NCBI GenBank assembly: GCA_949361645.1
Contig: OX442434.1
Span: 5,291,924-5,355,923, forward strand
DNA: 64,000 nucleotides
Direction of reading: 5' to 3'
From: Spongilla lacustris
Lineage: Eukaryota; Porifera; Demospongiae; Spongillida; Spongillidae
Within the stretch, counting starts at the first letter, position 1. The number at the start of each line of letters is the position of its first letter. The position numbers and the translations under genes are program-made. Below are positions 10,119-22,249 of this stretch, in pieces. The notes below the pieces were generated by a model. It was not told where the DNA came from. It did no database searches and saw only the letters and a program-made list of their open reading frames with translations.

Positions 10119-12456
10119 ACTGTTTAAGATGCTCATCTACAGACTTGCTAAAAATGATTATGTCATCTAAGTACACCAAGCACACAGACCAATGCAGGCC
10201 AGAAAGGACTAGTTCCATCAATCGCTGAAAGGTTGCTGGGGCATTGCACAACCCGAACGGCATCACTTTAAATTGAAACAGGCCAAATGGTGTTGCAAAT
10301 GCAGTTTTTTCCTTATCACCCTCTTCCACCCCCACCTGCCAATACCCACTTGCCAAGTCAAGTGTTGAAAACCATGATGAGCCAGCCAGAACATCCAGTG
10401 TGTCATCAATACGGGGTAAAGGTTGCGCATCCTTCTTTGTAACTGCATTCACACGCCTGAAGTCAATACAAAATCTGTGAGACCCATCCCTCTTCTTCAC
10501 TAATACAATGGGTGATGCCCAAGGACTATGTGAATTTTCAATCACCCCCTTTTGAAGCATGTCATGTAACATACCCTGAACTTCCTTTCGCTGCTGCATG
10601 GGTAACCGTCTCACTGGCTGCCTAATTGGATTAGCTCCTTGGGTATCAATACGATGCTTCACCAAGTTGGTTTTCCCCAGGTCACCGTCATTCTGTGAAA
10701 TTACATCAGCATAACCCACCAGCATTTTGTGCAGCTTGCTTGTTTGTTCTGGTGACAACCCCTCAATATCTGCCATGAGCCTCTGAATCATACTGCTCCT
10801 CTGCTGTTTTGCCACCTTCCACCCCCAACTTCCTTCAGGCACCTTTGCACAGTCACCAAGAGTACAAACCTGATCTTCCTTGGACAAGGGATAGAAGTGA
10901 CCTACAACTTCATGTACGTGAAGAACTACGGGCTGCAAAGTTGGGTTTAATATCTGCACAACAGTGTTATTACCTGAGCAATGAACAACAGAATGGGCAA
11001 GTAGCAACTGATGACGCTCAGTGAACTTCTTAGACGGTTCCAGTACTCCATCATACTCCACGCCAACCTTGGTCTGCAACTGCACAGGTAATTGGACTTG
11101 ATGCAGTGGTGGTACTATACCGTCCTCCAACAAAGCCACACAATATGACGCCACTTCTCCAGTACCCCTAGTGTCCTGGCAATGTGATTGCAAAGGGATT
11201 ACTTCCTTACCAATGACAAGGTGCCCTCTCTGCAGGTCAACCATACACCCAGTCTTGATGAGAAAGTCAGCCCCCAATACACACTGCTGTGTCAGCTTTT
11301 CACAGACCAGAACCAGAAACATACAACTGAAGTCACCAATGGAAAGGGAAACATCTACTTGTCCCATTATCTCCAATGCTTTCCCATTAGCTGTCACTAT
11401 TGATCTTGAAGGTGGTCTAAGTGGGCTTTTAGACTCCCCAGCTGCTTCCTCCCATAGGTCTTTCCTAACCAATGTTACCATTGACCCCGTATCCACAAGC
11501 ATCTTAGTAGGCACCCCATCCACCCTACCCTGCACCACAACTGACGGCTTCTGCACCTTCGTGGATTCAGGTACCGTTGTAGTATCTAGCTCATTCCGCG
11601 GTCCTCTCCATGCTGGTTTCCTTTTTGTGCAGTCCCTCTTGATGTGCCCTTCTCCACCACACTGCCAGCAGACAACTTTCCGCTTTTGGGTACCCCGACT
11701 TCCTGTCTGTACTTGTAACTGGGCCACCGCCTCCTGAAGGTGTCGAACCTGCTGGAACAATGTACCTTGTTCAACACCCTGCTTCTTTGTTGCCGTAGTA
11801 TCTCCCGTCTCTTCTGAATCAACAGCAACCACCACCTCCACGTCTCCACCGTGTTTTCGTTGTCTCAGGCGTCTTTGAGCTTCCTCCACAGTATGCTGCT
11901 TCTTCGCCAGACGAAGTGCATCGTCTACCGACTGTGGCATCTCTTTCAGAAGGAGCAGCTGAGCTGTGGATGATAGCAGACCCTGAATAAATTGGTTGCG
12001 TACAAACCTTTCCCGCTGTCCGCCATCCAGGTCCGGGTACGCCTTTTCCGCCAGTCTCTGCAGGTCTCCCGCAAAGTCCTCTAGAGCCTCTCCACGTTCC
12101 TGCGACCTGCTCTGTAGACGCTGCTGCCACTCTATCTCATTGCCTTCTGGAGCGAACCGCTCTCGAAGACGTTTCTTTACAGACTCGTAGTCCTCACTAT
12201 CCGAAAGGCTTACCAAGCGAAATGGCTCGTCCTCCAGCAGTAGAAATAGTTCTTCGGCCCACTCCCTTGAGGGAATACGTGCCCGTTTCGCATACAACTC
12301 GAACCGTTTAAACCAGAGGGCGACATCCCCCCGTCCCGTGAATTTGGACGGTCGAGGAATACTCGTACGAACAACCGCCGCCGCTGGCGCGGGCCTGCTA
12401 CTAGTGCTAGCCGTAGGTTCGGCCACCTCCATGGGAACCTCTTCCTCATCAGCCAT
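10119..12456 (-). pseudogene. gag-pol, 5' part: Gag, zinc knuckle, protease, RT of retrotransposon 1
   Basis: The frame starts at the ATG ending at 12456, directly after the primer-binding site. Gag contains the conserved helical region (WFKRFELYAKRARI, FVRNQFIQGL) and one CCHC knuckle (CWQCGGEGHIKRDC). The protease has LVDTGSMVTLV. The reverse transcriptase shows SPWASPIVLVKKRDG, FCIDFRRVNAVT, LDLASGYWQV, MPFGLCNAPATFQRLM and YLDDIIIF. Gag and Pol are in a single frame without a frameshift. The reading is cut at LKQL just after the catalytic YLDD by the DNA transposon. Confidence 0.93.
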
Positions 12457-12474
12457 ATCCCGCTTCTGACACCA
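12457..12474 (-). other. Primer-binding site of retrotransposon 1 (tRNA-Leu-like)
   Basis: The element strand reads TGGTGTCAGAAGCGGGAT, starting one base inside the 5' LTR. It is complementary, with one mismatch, to the 3' end of animal tRNA-Leu(CAG). The gag ATG follows with no gap. Confidence 0.75.
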
Positions 12475-12475
12475 A

Positions 12476-12599
12476 TGTAAGCTTATATCATCAACTCAAT
12501 GAGGCCCAAAGGAATATCAACTGCACAACGTACATGAACAGACAATTATATATGCACGAAATGCAGCACTGCGCATGCGCTAATAATCAGAATACTACA
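12476..12599 (-). repeat. 5' LTR of retrotransposon 1
   Basis: This is the 124-bp partner of 6437-6560. It should hold the promoter and the transcript start, but no TATA box is obvious. The octamer GCGCATGCGC is a perfect 10-bp palindrome within it. Confidence 0.95.
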
Positions 12600-12603
12600 T
12601 AAT

Positions 12604-13842
12604 TATGACCCTTTTTGTCCAATTGTAACAGCCGTGGTATAGTGGTCATATCACATCCCACCATCAAAACCATTTTTTCCCCCTCTAATGCAATTCACCG
12701 TTGAAGGCGCCCCTTATATCTAGGAGCGCGCCGCTAAATGTCACAAAGAAATAATAATAATAAGTGGATCGCGCATGCGGAAATGGCGACGCCCCTTGAT
12801 TTTACGTTCGAAATTGCGTTGTGTCACTGTGTGGAGGTAACTCGTTCTTGAACCGGTTTTAATGTGATCTCTCAGCAGTACAGGTGACACTGCGAGTGGC
12901 AATGCTAAGTTATGTGTTGCATATTAATTACTATCAACCTTAGTTGAGCATCTGACCCCTCAGGTTGAGCAAACCGAATAAGGATGTACCTGGTATATCA
13001 GACTCGCTGCAAGGTTCAGAACACCTGAATTTGGTGCATTAAGGGAGGGGCTGGGGTCCACCATACCACAATAACTCATCTTTGTTTTGGCAATGAGCAC
13101 ACCATTTTCTGCTGTGCGAGGATGAAAAGTACGACACAAGAAAAAAAAAGGTGCAGTGTGTGGAGTGATGGTCTTCTTTATGCTCACACCATCATGCATT
13201 TGCAACATGTCAGTGGATATGGTGATTTGGCATGACAAATGTGTATGGTACCAAACAAATTGTAGTTGCAGCATTACATGTAAAAAATGGAACACCTGAA
13301 AATGATTTATTTAGGACAGCTTTGCCAACCATTCATACAGAGAGCGCAGATCAATTGCATTCAGGTCTTTGGCTCATTGAGGCAGATGGACGTTGCGGAC
13401 GAATGTCTGTAGAGTACGATCAGGTTAGGCTGGCTGCCACGGGGATCTAAGCTACATGCAATGCTGCTTCTTTGTATGTGTAGGAACCATACACACTTGT
13501 GCATACACGCCTATGCACATGTAGAAAACATGCATTAGTTATTCAAATTCAGTGTGAACATGGCCGCTATGACAAATAGGAAGCAAACATTTGAGTATGT
13601 GCTGGCAGTGTTATTCTAATTAATCCCATCCACTCAATGCGGGAGCAGAAATAAACCTGGCATGGGACACTTCCGCAAGTACCTTGAATGATATGGATCT
13701 CCTGAGCCCTGCCTCATGATACAGGGGCTAAGCACACTGCAATAAGAGGCTATTCACTTCATGTAGCCCATATGTTAAGAAAATGGACGCGTCATGTCAA
13801 TATCATGAACACGTGCACAGGCATACTTATTATTTGATAGTG
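12604..13842. other. Gene-poor stretch
   Basis: No recognisable exon was found. ORFs at 12960-13295 (minus) and 13232-13450 (plus) have no motif I know. Confidence 0.5.
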
Positions 13843-14015
13843 ATGGCGGAGTTAGCTGAGAAGCGTTCTACTTTGAGGAAGCCATTTCACTCAAGAAGAT
13901 TTCGGAATAGTGAACAAAAAATGAAGGTTGTTCAAGAGGTTAGTCAAGGCATGCCACCAAAGGAAGTTGCGAAACAATACGGAATAGGTAAAACACAAGT
14001 CTACAAAATAAGTAC
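13843..14015 (+). CDS. CENPB/psq-type helix-turn-helix exon (pogo-like transposase or domesticated relative), orphan fragment
   Basis: From the ATG at 13843 the translation runs MAELAEKRSTLRKPFHSRRF and then NSEQKMKVVQEVSQGMPPKE, ending VAKQYGIGKTQVYKI. The pattern S...K..VV..V..G.....VAK..GI..TQVYKI is the N-terminal CENPB/Psq DNA-binding helix-turn-helix of pogo-like transposases and CENP-B relatives. The frame then runs into unrelated sequence, and a possible donor (AAGTACAA) lies at the end of the domain. No DDE core is visible downstream. It could be the first exon of a decayed element or an unspliced host exon. Confidence 0.5.
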
Positions 14016-14121
14016 AATACTTTATGTACAATGTGCATCAGAGGACTCAAATCATGCTCCATTTATTTCCCACATTACTGCAGCAGTGAATTGCGATGTT
14101 TCGTCCTTGTACAAAGTGTAA

Positions 14122-17100
14122 CCCCGTCTGCATGCATGCAGAGACGCATAATATCAACTGCGATTTTCATAGCTAGGTATAGCATCTTGATGTTCAGTAA
14201 TATGGAAAAATATATTAATGGTGCTTAAACTTATATTATATACAGACCAACATCAATGAAAGAAGCTTTTTAAAAAGTGGGGATATTATTAGTTCATTGT
14301 CACCATGTGCTTGGTTCATCATCATATTATTAGTAAGTACGAACATGTTACAAATGAGCCACGCATAAATGATACTGGCATGATAGCATCTTAAAGCACA
14401 TGCTTAGAGAGTGCATATATATAAAACTAGCAATAGCTTTGTATACTACAGCACTCACCGACGAGCTTATATAAGCACATGAGTCCACACCCACTCCTGC
14501 TCATAAGCATACTTCTCCTGCTCTTGTAGTAGCAACTCCTGCTCCTGGTTTTAGGTATTAATTCCTGCTAAGGATTATTAACTATTACAAGGATTGGAAT
14601 CTGCCGTATACAGTCACGTAAAATTATTTGTCATTTCGCCTCGTATGCAGACCACACCAGTGACAGTTTTTGTTATAAGTTTTGCTGTATTTCGCCTCTA
14701 TGTCTGTTCTACATGTAGCCATTAGAAATACCCAAGCAATTGTTTCTGTTTTGTCAATAACCTCTGAGGAGGTGACTTGCACAAAAGGGGGCGGAATGAC
14801 ACAGCATTATCATTGGCGCGCACGGCCTTTGTGTCAGGCTCACGTACGTATTAGAGCGACTGTCTGACTGAATCTATACAGAGCACACCAAGATCCATTG
14901 GGAGATGTACTTGTGCAGAAAGGACTTGCAAGTCTTCATGACCTATCGCATGTAAACATAAATTGAAATGGTGCGGTTTGTGTCAGGCAAGCTTCATTCC
15001 CTTACACATCTATCTTGATAAAATACTGCTGTGCATTTGTGAATGGTTTCTTCACTAGGAGGTTATGTTTTGGATTGATTGTTGATATACCTTCCTAAGT
15101 ATGTTATGAAATCCGTAAAGCATTACATTTTTTAGTTCACCTAAATTAGGGAGAACCCATTTGTAAGTAAAAAAAAAATTAAAATGAGCAGGCCCCTTGG
15201 TACGTTTATACGCTTCAGGTTGTTCTGAAAAAAAAAAACATTTTCGGAGCACAAGTGGCTACCAGATTAACGCTATCAACTAATACTACGTTCACACGAC
15301 ACAGTCTTTCTGAATCGATTGTGATAGATTGCGAAATGATAGCAAGCGAGCATGCATAGTAGCTAGTTTTCATAGTATTAAAATGGCGCGGGTGTGGTTG
15401 ATTTCAGGCAATAATTGTAGCTAGTTACTGGATTATTATTTTTAATCTACACAATGAATCTCAAATAATCAATAGTCGTGCCGTACCATGCCACACCAAG
15501 CTGTTCTGTACCGTGCCGTACCAAAGATGTGTCATGTGAACATAGAAATGTATTAGGATTGGGGGGCTACGGGTTCCAACACCACTGTTTTTCTTTGATC
15601 TGTGGAAAAATATGTATCAGAGCATGTTTTAGGATTATTTGTGAAGAGATATCAAGAACTATCCTACATCAATAGATGTTGGATGGGTAACTAATATTAC
15701 GGATATCCCTGAAATGACTCAGAAATCTTTATTATGTTCTGGGATGTCTCATCCACCAAATACCTTACTATTATTTATTAAGATATGACTTGGAATTGGA
15801 CTGTAATGCAAAGATACATTATTACAATATCATTGATTTTATATATATCACTATACAACATAAATGGCCTATACCTATACACATACAATTACATGTAGTC
15901 ACAGTCAGGCATCTCCATGGTGCCTATAAAACTGCATCAGCATTGCCCTGCTGGACTGCAATAGAGAGCCTTTGCATAAGGTAGCTGAATGATCAGTATT
16001 AATTGCAATCTTTTGATCAAGCTCTCTTACAAAAGTCAGTAAGGGTCTTACCGCATGCACCTGAAGTCACAAGGGCCACAGGCTGGAAGAAGTGGGAAGA
16101 GCTATGGTTAGTATTTCACTTGCTCTGCATGTGCAGCCACTTCACCAGCCCCTTTTGACATTGCATGCCATACCTACATATTATGATGCATAGATATCTG
16201 TATGTACAGTCGGGTGGCCAAGACTCTACCACTCCATTGAAGATAAGTAACTTTAACAATTTCACTCAACTGGGGCATTACATGAAAGCACAGAGTTTAT
16301 GATAGAAACATTAAAAGCATGGTTCACTGGAAAAAAAAATTGGAATCATTCTTTGAATCTGGAACTATTAGACATTTGTCATGCACAATAGTGTTGAACC
16401 TTGCAGTAGTTGCAGTCAATTATTCCAGCATTATAGAAATAGCTGCGTCCTTAGGAATATACGTACCCACTAATTACATTCTTATCTTGAAAGAACAACT
16501 TATGTATACCTCGTATACATCACATAAAGGTGACCACTGAGCTTAATTTTTTAATGCAGAGAAGCTGAAAAGCTATGGTACCCTGTTCTAACACTATGGG
16601 CCATTTCTTTTTTAATAAAATAGCTTCTGTGGAATTCACCCCACACGGCATCTACGTGTAGCTGACTTGATGAAGCTTTAGCCCATCAACCAATGTTATG
16701 CTAAACCTGTGAAACACATCTCCACTTTCTTCTACCGAAGGTGAAGCTAGCAACTTTATCCCCTCTGGCCCTAAGTAACAATATCTGCAGCCATACTACA
16801 TTGTACAAGAGCTCATTCATTGTACATGCATTTACATCTGTACATTTCCGTAGATCAATACGGAATTGTACAGATGTAAATGCATGTACAATGAATGTGT
16901 CTACTATGGATATAGAAAGTAGAGCTCTTGTATTGGCTCTAACGAATTCCATTACAAAGAAAACAAAGACGATGTTGTGTATGTACTATTATGGAGTATG
17001 TGTATTTTAGAATGACTCATAAACCAATCTAAGCACTAGCTTGTGTACTATAGGATACTTTGCCAAAAATACCCATGCAGGGACGTCTTTATTTTGATAT

Positions 17101-17543
17101 AATCTGAAATCTTCAAAGCAGCTTGGAAAAAAGATATATTGGGACCAACTGTTGCAACTTAAATAACCAAACATTGCTTAAACTCTTAGCTACCTTCTGT
17201 CAGACTGAACTTAGTAATCAATATACATGATGTTTTGTTTGCTTATCGATGTTTTTGTTTCTTGTACTTGCAGCAATCATGCTTGCGAAAATTCAATTCC
17301 TTTGCAAATATGTGGATTATATTGTGTACACTTGTAGTAAATTAATTATACAATCAAAGATATGTGGGGCTTTCTGACTATGACTAAGACTTTATCATTA
17401 TGTGTTAGTATTCTGTGTATCTCATGTTGCATATGTAACAATTTGTTTAATAAGGTTATTAAATACCTGGTTGTGTAGTACTGATTTAAATCCTATTGGC
17501 ATCACTGCACATCATTGACATCAATGCACTGTTATCCTGCAGT
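14122..17543. other. Long gene-poor stretch
   Basis: About 3.4 kb of AT-rich sequence without a recognisable exon, RNA gene or large repeat. It holds short palindromes (the largest at 16814-16897), a poly(A) run near 15170 and a few short ORFs without motifs. Confidence 0.5.
16814..16897. repeat. 84-bp near-perfect palindrome (snap-back element)
   Basis: The left arm starts CATTCATTGTACATGCATTT and the right arm mirrors it, ending AAATGCATGTACAATGAATG, with a short centre near TAGATCAA. A second, outer inverted pair, TACAAGAGCTC at 16804 and GAGCTCTTGTA at 16922, encloses it. The form fits a small foldback or MITE-like insertion. Confidence 0.8.
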
Positions 17544-20500
17544 ATGCATAGAGAGGAAAGCCTTTCACACACTATCTGTGGTGTGTGCTCCAAGCCCTAC
17601 AATGATCCAAGAATTCTGCCATGTCTGCACTCCTTCTGTCAACAATGTCTCCACCATGAGATAGAGAAAAGTGGTTCCCAACAAGTGTTCAAATGTCCCA
17701 CCTGTAAACGAGATACGAACATTCCAGTGGGAGGGGCCAGTGCTGTCCATCGCAATCTCCATCTTGGATTTGAAGTAGAGGTAGCTGGGTATATGTCCAA
17801 GATTGTCAGCAACAGTGAGGTGTGTTGCGACCACTGTATAGATGGAAGTAGTGGTTCTGCAGTGGTGTTCTGTTGTACATGTCGTCAGTTCCTCTGTCAG
17901 CTCTGCCATGACCACCACAAACGTGGTCGTCAACTGTCCACACACAAAATGGTTGGACTGGACCAGGAGGGAGCCAAACAACTGCAGGCCACTATGAGGC
18001 CAAGGGAATATCACTGCTCTCAGCCTAACCATGAGGACAATAAACTGAATCTGTATTGTGAGACCTGTAAGTGTCTAATACAAGTATGTAGAGACAGCAC
18101 CACAGGTACCCATACATGCAAATACCATGATGTGACCGAACTATCCACTGTTGCAAAGACCCATCCCCATACATGCAAATGCCATGATGTGACCGAACTA
18201 TCCACTGTTGCAAAGACCCATCAATTGGAAATCAAAGGGGCAGTAGGAAATGCTAATGAAATAGTAGCAAAGCTGACCAGTGCTCTTGTGGAAAATAATG
18301 CAGTGATAGAACAAGTGGAGGTCTCCAAAATCAGTGCTCTCTTGGCTATCAATAAAGCCTTTGAAGTGCTTCAACAAACATTAGAGAAAAGGAAAAAGAC
18401 ACTATTGTCAGAGGTGGAGGGCATTGCACTGTATAAGACAACAGCTCTGACCCTCCAGAAGGAACAGATTGAGAAGATAGTTGAGGACATTGGTCGCTAC
18501 ACTGAGATGGCCTCCCACATCCTCCAGACCCACACTGACCATGAGGTGGTAGCTCTGGGAGGACTTGTACCCACTGAATTTAAGGCCATCCTCAAGAGGG
18601 TCCAGTCCATGTCCCTCAGTCCAAACCAACATAGCGACGTATCTGTATCTGTGCAAACAGATGGTCTTGTAAGAGAGCTTTCCAAATTTGGTCATGTATC
18701 AGAGTTGTCTCCATCTTCAAGCACATGGACATCCACATCAGTAGCGGTGGGGACCAGGTTCCATGTTAAGGTAGAGAGCAAGACCTCAAAGGGGGAGGGG
18801 TATCCACATGGTGGTGTACAGGTGAAGGCTGAAATGAGGTCCAAGGCCCATAGTGGAGCAGTTTTGCATGGAGAGGTGGAGGACCACATGGATGGTACCT
18901 ACACCATCACCCTCACCCCTCAGACTGCTGGTCAACATGAGCTTCACATCACAATGGATGGTCAACATGTAGCGAACAGTCCTCATGATCTTTATGTTGA
19001 CACTGAATGGTGGCCCGAAAAAGAAGTACGGTCTGTTGTAAGTATCAGTGTGCTGTATTCTACATACATAAGTGAATGTACTACATTACTTCTACCTCTG
19101 CAGTAATACATTACTCTGGTGAACGTTTGTTGTATGTTCTATCAGGTCATTATTTTAAAAGTAAATGATTGGTACCCTGCATGTAAATGTACATTGAGTT
19201 GCTACACATAGGTCTAGACATAAAGTAATTGCAACATAGATGGCTACACAGCTGCTTCAGCAATCCTCATATGTCACTGATGTGTCACAGAGGTAGCTAA
19301 TATAGATATTTGAAGTACAATACATTTAGCAAAGGCATAAACATTCTTTTCAATTGCCATTCATTCAGTTTTGCCTCTTGAAATTTAAGTACATGTATCT
19401 TGAGAACTAACATCACATTTGGGGATAGGGTTAAATCTATTCCAAGGTAGCCATTTTAACAGTGCCATATCCAAGGCAACAGGTATAACAGGCTGATAAC
19501 CTATTATATGCATGCCTCAGTTCGATTTGGCAGTGTGGTTTTTATGTTAACATTTGGTGGTCAAGGTTTCAAACTCTTGTCTTGTCTCGGGCTGCAAAAG
19601 AGCAGGTATCTAAACTGTATTAATCTTTTCAGGTAAAAGAAAGAACCAAAGATTATCTACAAGAAGTAAGTTTTTATTTGTACTAATAACTGTGTTTATT
19701 GTATTATCTATCATGATAGCCTGCCATTTATTGTGAAGAACCTGCAGAGGTACACTTTTATTTAAAAGTTACACTGTTAGTTTGCTTGTTCAATTGTTCA
19801 AAAGTTCTGTAAGTGTATATTTCTTCCTGGCTGTTATTCTATTACATTTTCATCAGCTTAAAGATAGATTGACTGCACGCCTACATGTAGGCGAAAAACG
19901 TGGTTTTAACCTACATGTAGGCGTTATATTGTGACCTCTGGTCCTCGCATTGAATGGTGCATAAAACTTTCAGCTCTAATAATGTACCACTAAACCATTG
20001 GGCTTCATTTTTAAATCGATTCGGAGACTCTTAAACCATCGGCTCTGTAGATATTCGATCGAGATGGAGGAGCGTATAAAAATTGCCTACGATCTTGATG
20101 GCGGATGGCATAAAAGTTGGAAATTGCTTGTGTTTGGCGACAAGAGGTCAAAAAATAGCTGGATCTGAACAACAAAAAAGCTTATAGCAAAGTTTAATTA
20201 GAACAACTTGAGTAAAAGAGGGGAGTGTCCGAACCAGAGCGTACGTAGTAGCTGGCGTTGTTTTCTGACGCCACCTTGCAAGTAGCCCTCTTTGCTGCTT
20301 ATTTCAAGCGTTGGCTATTTGTTCATTATTTGGAATAACGCGATTTGCAACGCCTACATGTAGTGGTCGACCTATCGTTAAAGAAGAACCAACTCCTGTA
20401 GAGTCCACATATTTTAGGTTTAAAAATATATGTGTGTTCTAAGCACTGGAGCTCACATCCTGCCACAGTGGTTTCTCTTTGTTAATAAGTTTGTGTTATC

Positions 20501-20922
20501 TGCTTCATGATAGGCCACTGGTTATTCTTCAGCAAGCACTTCACGATTTGTACGTTGTCTATTCATTGTGCATGTATGTACATTGAAAAAAAATGCTACA
20601 CTGATCACTTCATCCTACAAATATGATATTAAGTTGGTATTATTTCTGTTGTGATATAGTTGCTTGAGACTACATCTGCAACTCCAGAGTGGTACGTGTA
20701 TTTGTACAGTGTGTGTATGTGTGTGTGTGTGTGTGTGTGTACATGTGTGTGTGCATGTGGTAATAATTGTGATGCAACATTTTGTCATTACCTCATCTCG
20801 ATAGGAACCTACAGGGGGATAAGACCCCTCAGATGAAGACCAATAGGACCCCTCAGGCGGATAGGACCCCTCAGACGGATTGGATGGTCTCTGTGTTGGG
20901 AATAGTTAGAAGAAATAAATGA
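17544..20922 (+). CDS. TRIM-like E3 ligase: RING, B-box, coiled coil, filamin repeat
   Basis: Six exons join in frame (580 residues): 17544-19037, 19633-19665, 19720-19749, 20514-20549, 20660-20691 and 20805-20922. The start is the first ATG before the RING. Exon 1 encodes a C3HC4 RING (CGVCSKPYNDPRILPCLHSF, CPTC; residues 12-55), a first B-box (CDHC, CCTCRQFLCQLCHDHH; about 94-139), a second B-box-like module (HCSQPNHEDNKLNLYCETC; about 155-225), a coiled coil (about 230-350) and a filamin-type immunoglobulin repeat (VAVGTRFHVKVESK to HVANSPHDLYV). This is TRIM2/3/45-like order but without NHL repeats. The five later exons are 30-118 bases long and encode a short tail with TPQ repeats. AATAAA overlaps the stop. 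A role as ubiquitin ligase is inferred from the RING. Confidence 0.85.
18111..18224 (+). repeat. 57-bp in-frame tandem duplication in the TRIM-like gene
   Basis: Two adjacent 57-base copies encode HTCKYHDVTELSTVAKTHP and HTCKCHDVTELSTVAKTHQ and differ by about one base in the body. The duplication adds an extra pair of metal-ligand-like Cys/His residues at the end of the second B-box. Confidence 0.9.
19862..20370. repeat. About 0.5-kb insertion-like segment bounded by CCTACATGTAGG palindromes
   Basis: The intron between the third and fourth TRIM exons has this segment, while the related downstream copy (22250-22850) lacks it. GCCTACATGTAGGC occurs at 19880, CCTACATGTAGGCG at 19911 and CGCCTACATGTAG at 20351. 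It may be a MITE, but no target duplication was identified. Confidence 0.4.
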
Positions 20923-22249
20923 CACTACAGCATGCACAACAGTGCGCGCCAAAATAGTTATGTATATTGAGAGCCAAATGACCTCATTAATTTTGTATTT
21001 CGTAGCAGAGTTTGTATATATTGCAAGAAAAGCTGCCATATCCTGTGAGCACTTCCTGCATTGCTTTAACAAAGAAGATCAGAAAATAACGACCAATCAC
21101 TGGTAATTTATTATGATCACACTGTATAAGCGGCTGAAACCTGTGGTCATGCAGCAGAGATGGGAGAAGAGGCCAAGCACTCCAGAAATGATGAGGCATG
21201 TACCCTTAGAGGATGGTCAATACTTCGCCAAATGCAAATCTAATTTAGGGAGTACATCCGGTTCGTCCCACTGAAAAATGAATCCAAAACGTCCTTCCAT
21301 AATAGCATTTAAAGGACCATCAAATACAGCCAATACTGCATTGAAAAATGAGATGCGTTTTTGTTTAAGTAGCAATAAGTATTGTTAGAAAGATCAGAAC
21401 AACTTGCAAAAAAGAAGGGGATAATAAGACAAGACAGATTGCAAATATAAAAAATCAAATTGTAGAGTTGAAAGTAGCTTAGGACATGTATATTTTTTGG
21501 AATAGCTAAGTGAATGAATAAAATACAGTGTGTTTTCGGTAAAAATATAGTGTTAGAACAATGCCATAGAATGTGCAAAGTAGCACACACATCAAGCTCA
21601 AAAACGTTATAGTTGTTATACTTCATTCTGCAACAAGAAAATATTTGAAGAACTGTATCTCATTGTTTTACATTGTACAGATCAAGAGTGGCATAAATTG
21701 ACAATTGGGAGTGGGGGGGTTAATTAAGTATGAAGTGTCAATAAACAACACTGAGTATATGGATGCAAGGCGATTTAATTTCCAGTCCTATGCATAAGGA
21801 CCAGGCTTCGGAGATTTTCCAACACCAGGCTTATGGTATGTTTTGTAACTTTACACGACAAGCAAAAATAAGGCAACTACATGTATGCAATGAAATGTAT
21901 GGCCATATAACTGGTGTGATCATAAATTGCATAAGAACTGTTTTGAAAAGGACACTCACTGCATGCTTTTAGAAACCAAAATAATTATTGAAAACTTGAA
22001 GAAGACAGATGAACACCATATGTCCAGTTCTACCTACCGCTACTGGGTTTGGGCAGATATCTAAAATAAGTAGGCAATTACCATGTAATGTCATACATCT
22101 GCTTGAACCGAGCAGGTTTCTAAACTGAAAAAAATCACCTTTTCAGCTAACAGGTGCTACAATTCATGGAGGAACCACAAATGTGAAATTTTTTATTTGT
22201 TCTAACTGGAGCATTGGTGTTTTTTTAAATCAAGAGTTTTAATAAGCTA
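20923..22249. other. Gene-poor stretch between TRIM tail copies
   Basis: No recognisable exon. Small ORFs lack motifs. The sequence is AT-rich. Confidence 0.5.

Larger units (their letters stand above)
6437..12599 (-). mobile_element. Ty3/gypsy LTR retrotransposon 1 (interrupted)
   Basis: Two direct repeats of 124 bp, identical by eye, with TG...CA ends enclose gag-pol on the minus strand. The duplicated target is TAAT (6433-6436 and 12600-12603). A tRNA-Leu-like primer site follows the 5' LTR and a purine tract precedes the 3' LTR. Order on the minus strand is Gag, CCHC knuckle, aspartic protease, reverse transcriptase, RNase H, integrase, which is Ty3/gypsy order. A 1028-bp DNA transposon (9089-10116) interrupts the reverse transcriptase; without it the element would be about 5.1 kb. 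Identical LTRs indicate a recent insertion. Confidence 0.95.

Noticed and set aside
12630..12700. Possible tRNA at GCCGTGGTATAGTGGTCATA
   Set aside because: It has an A-box-like start but no B box or foldable T arm follows.
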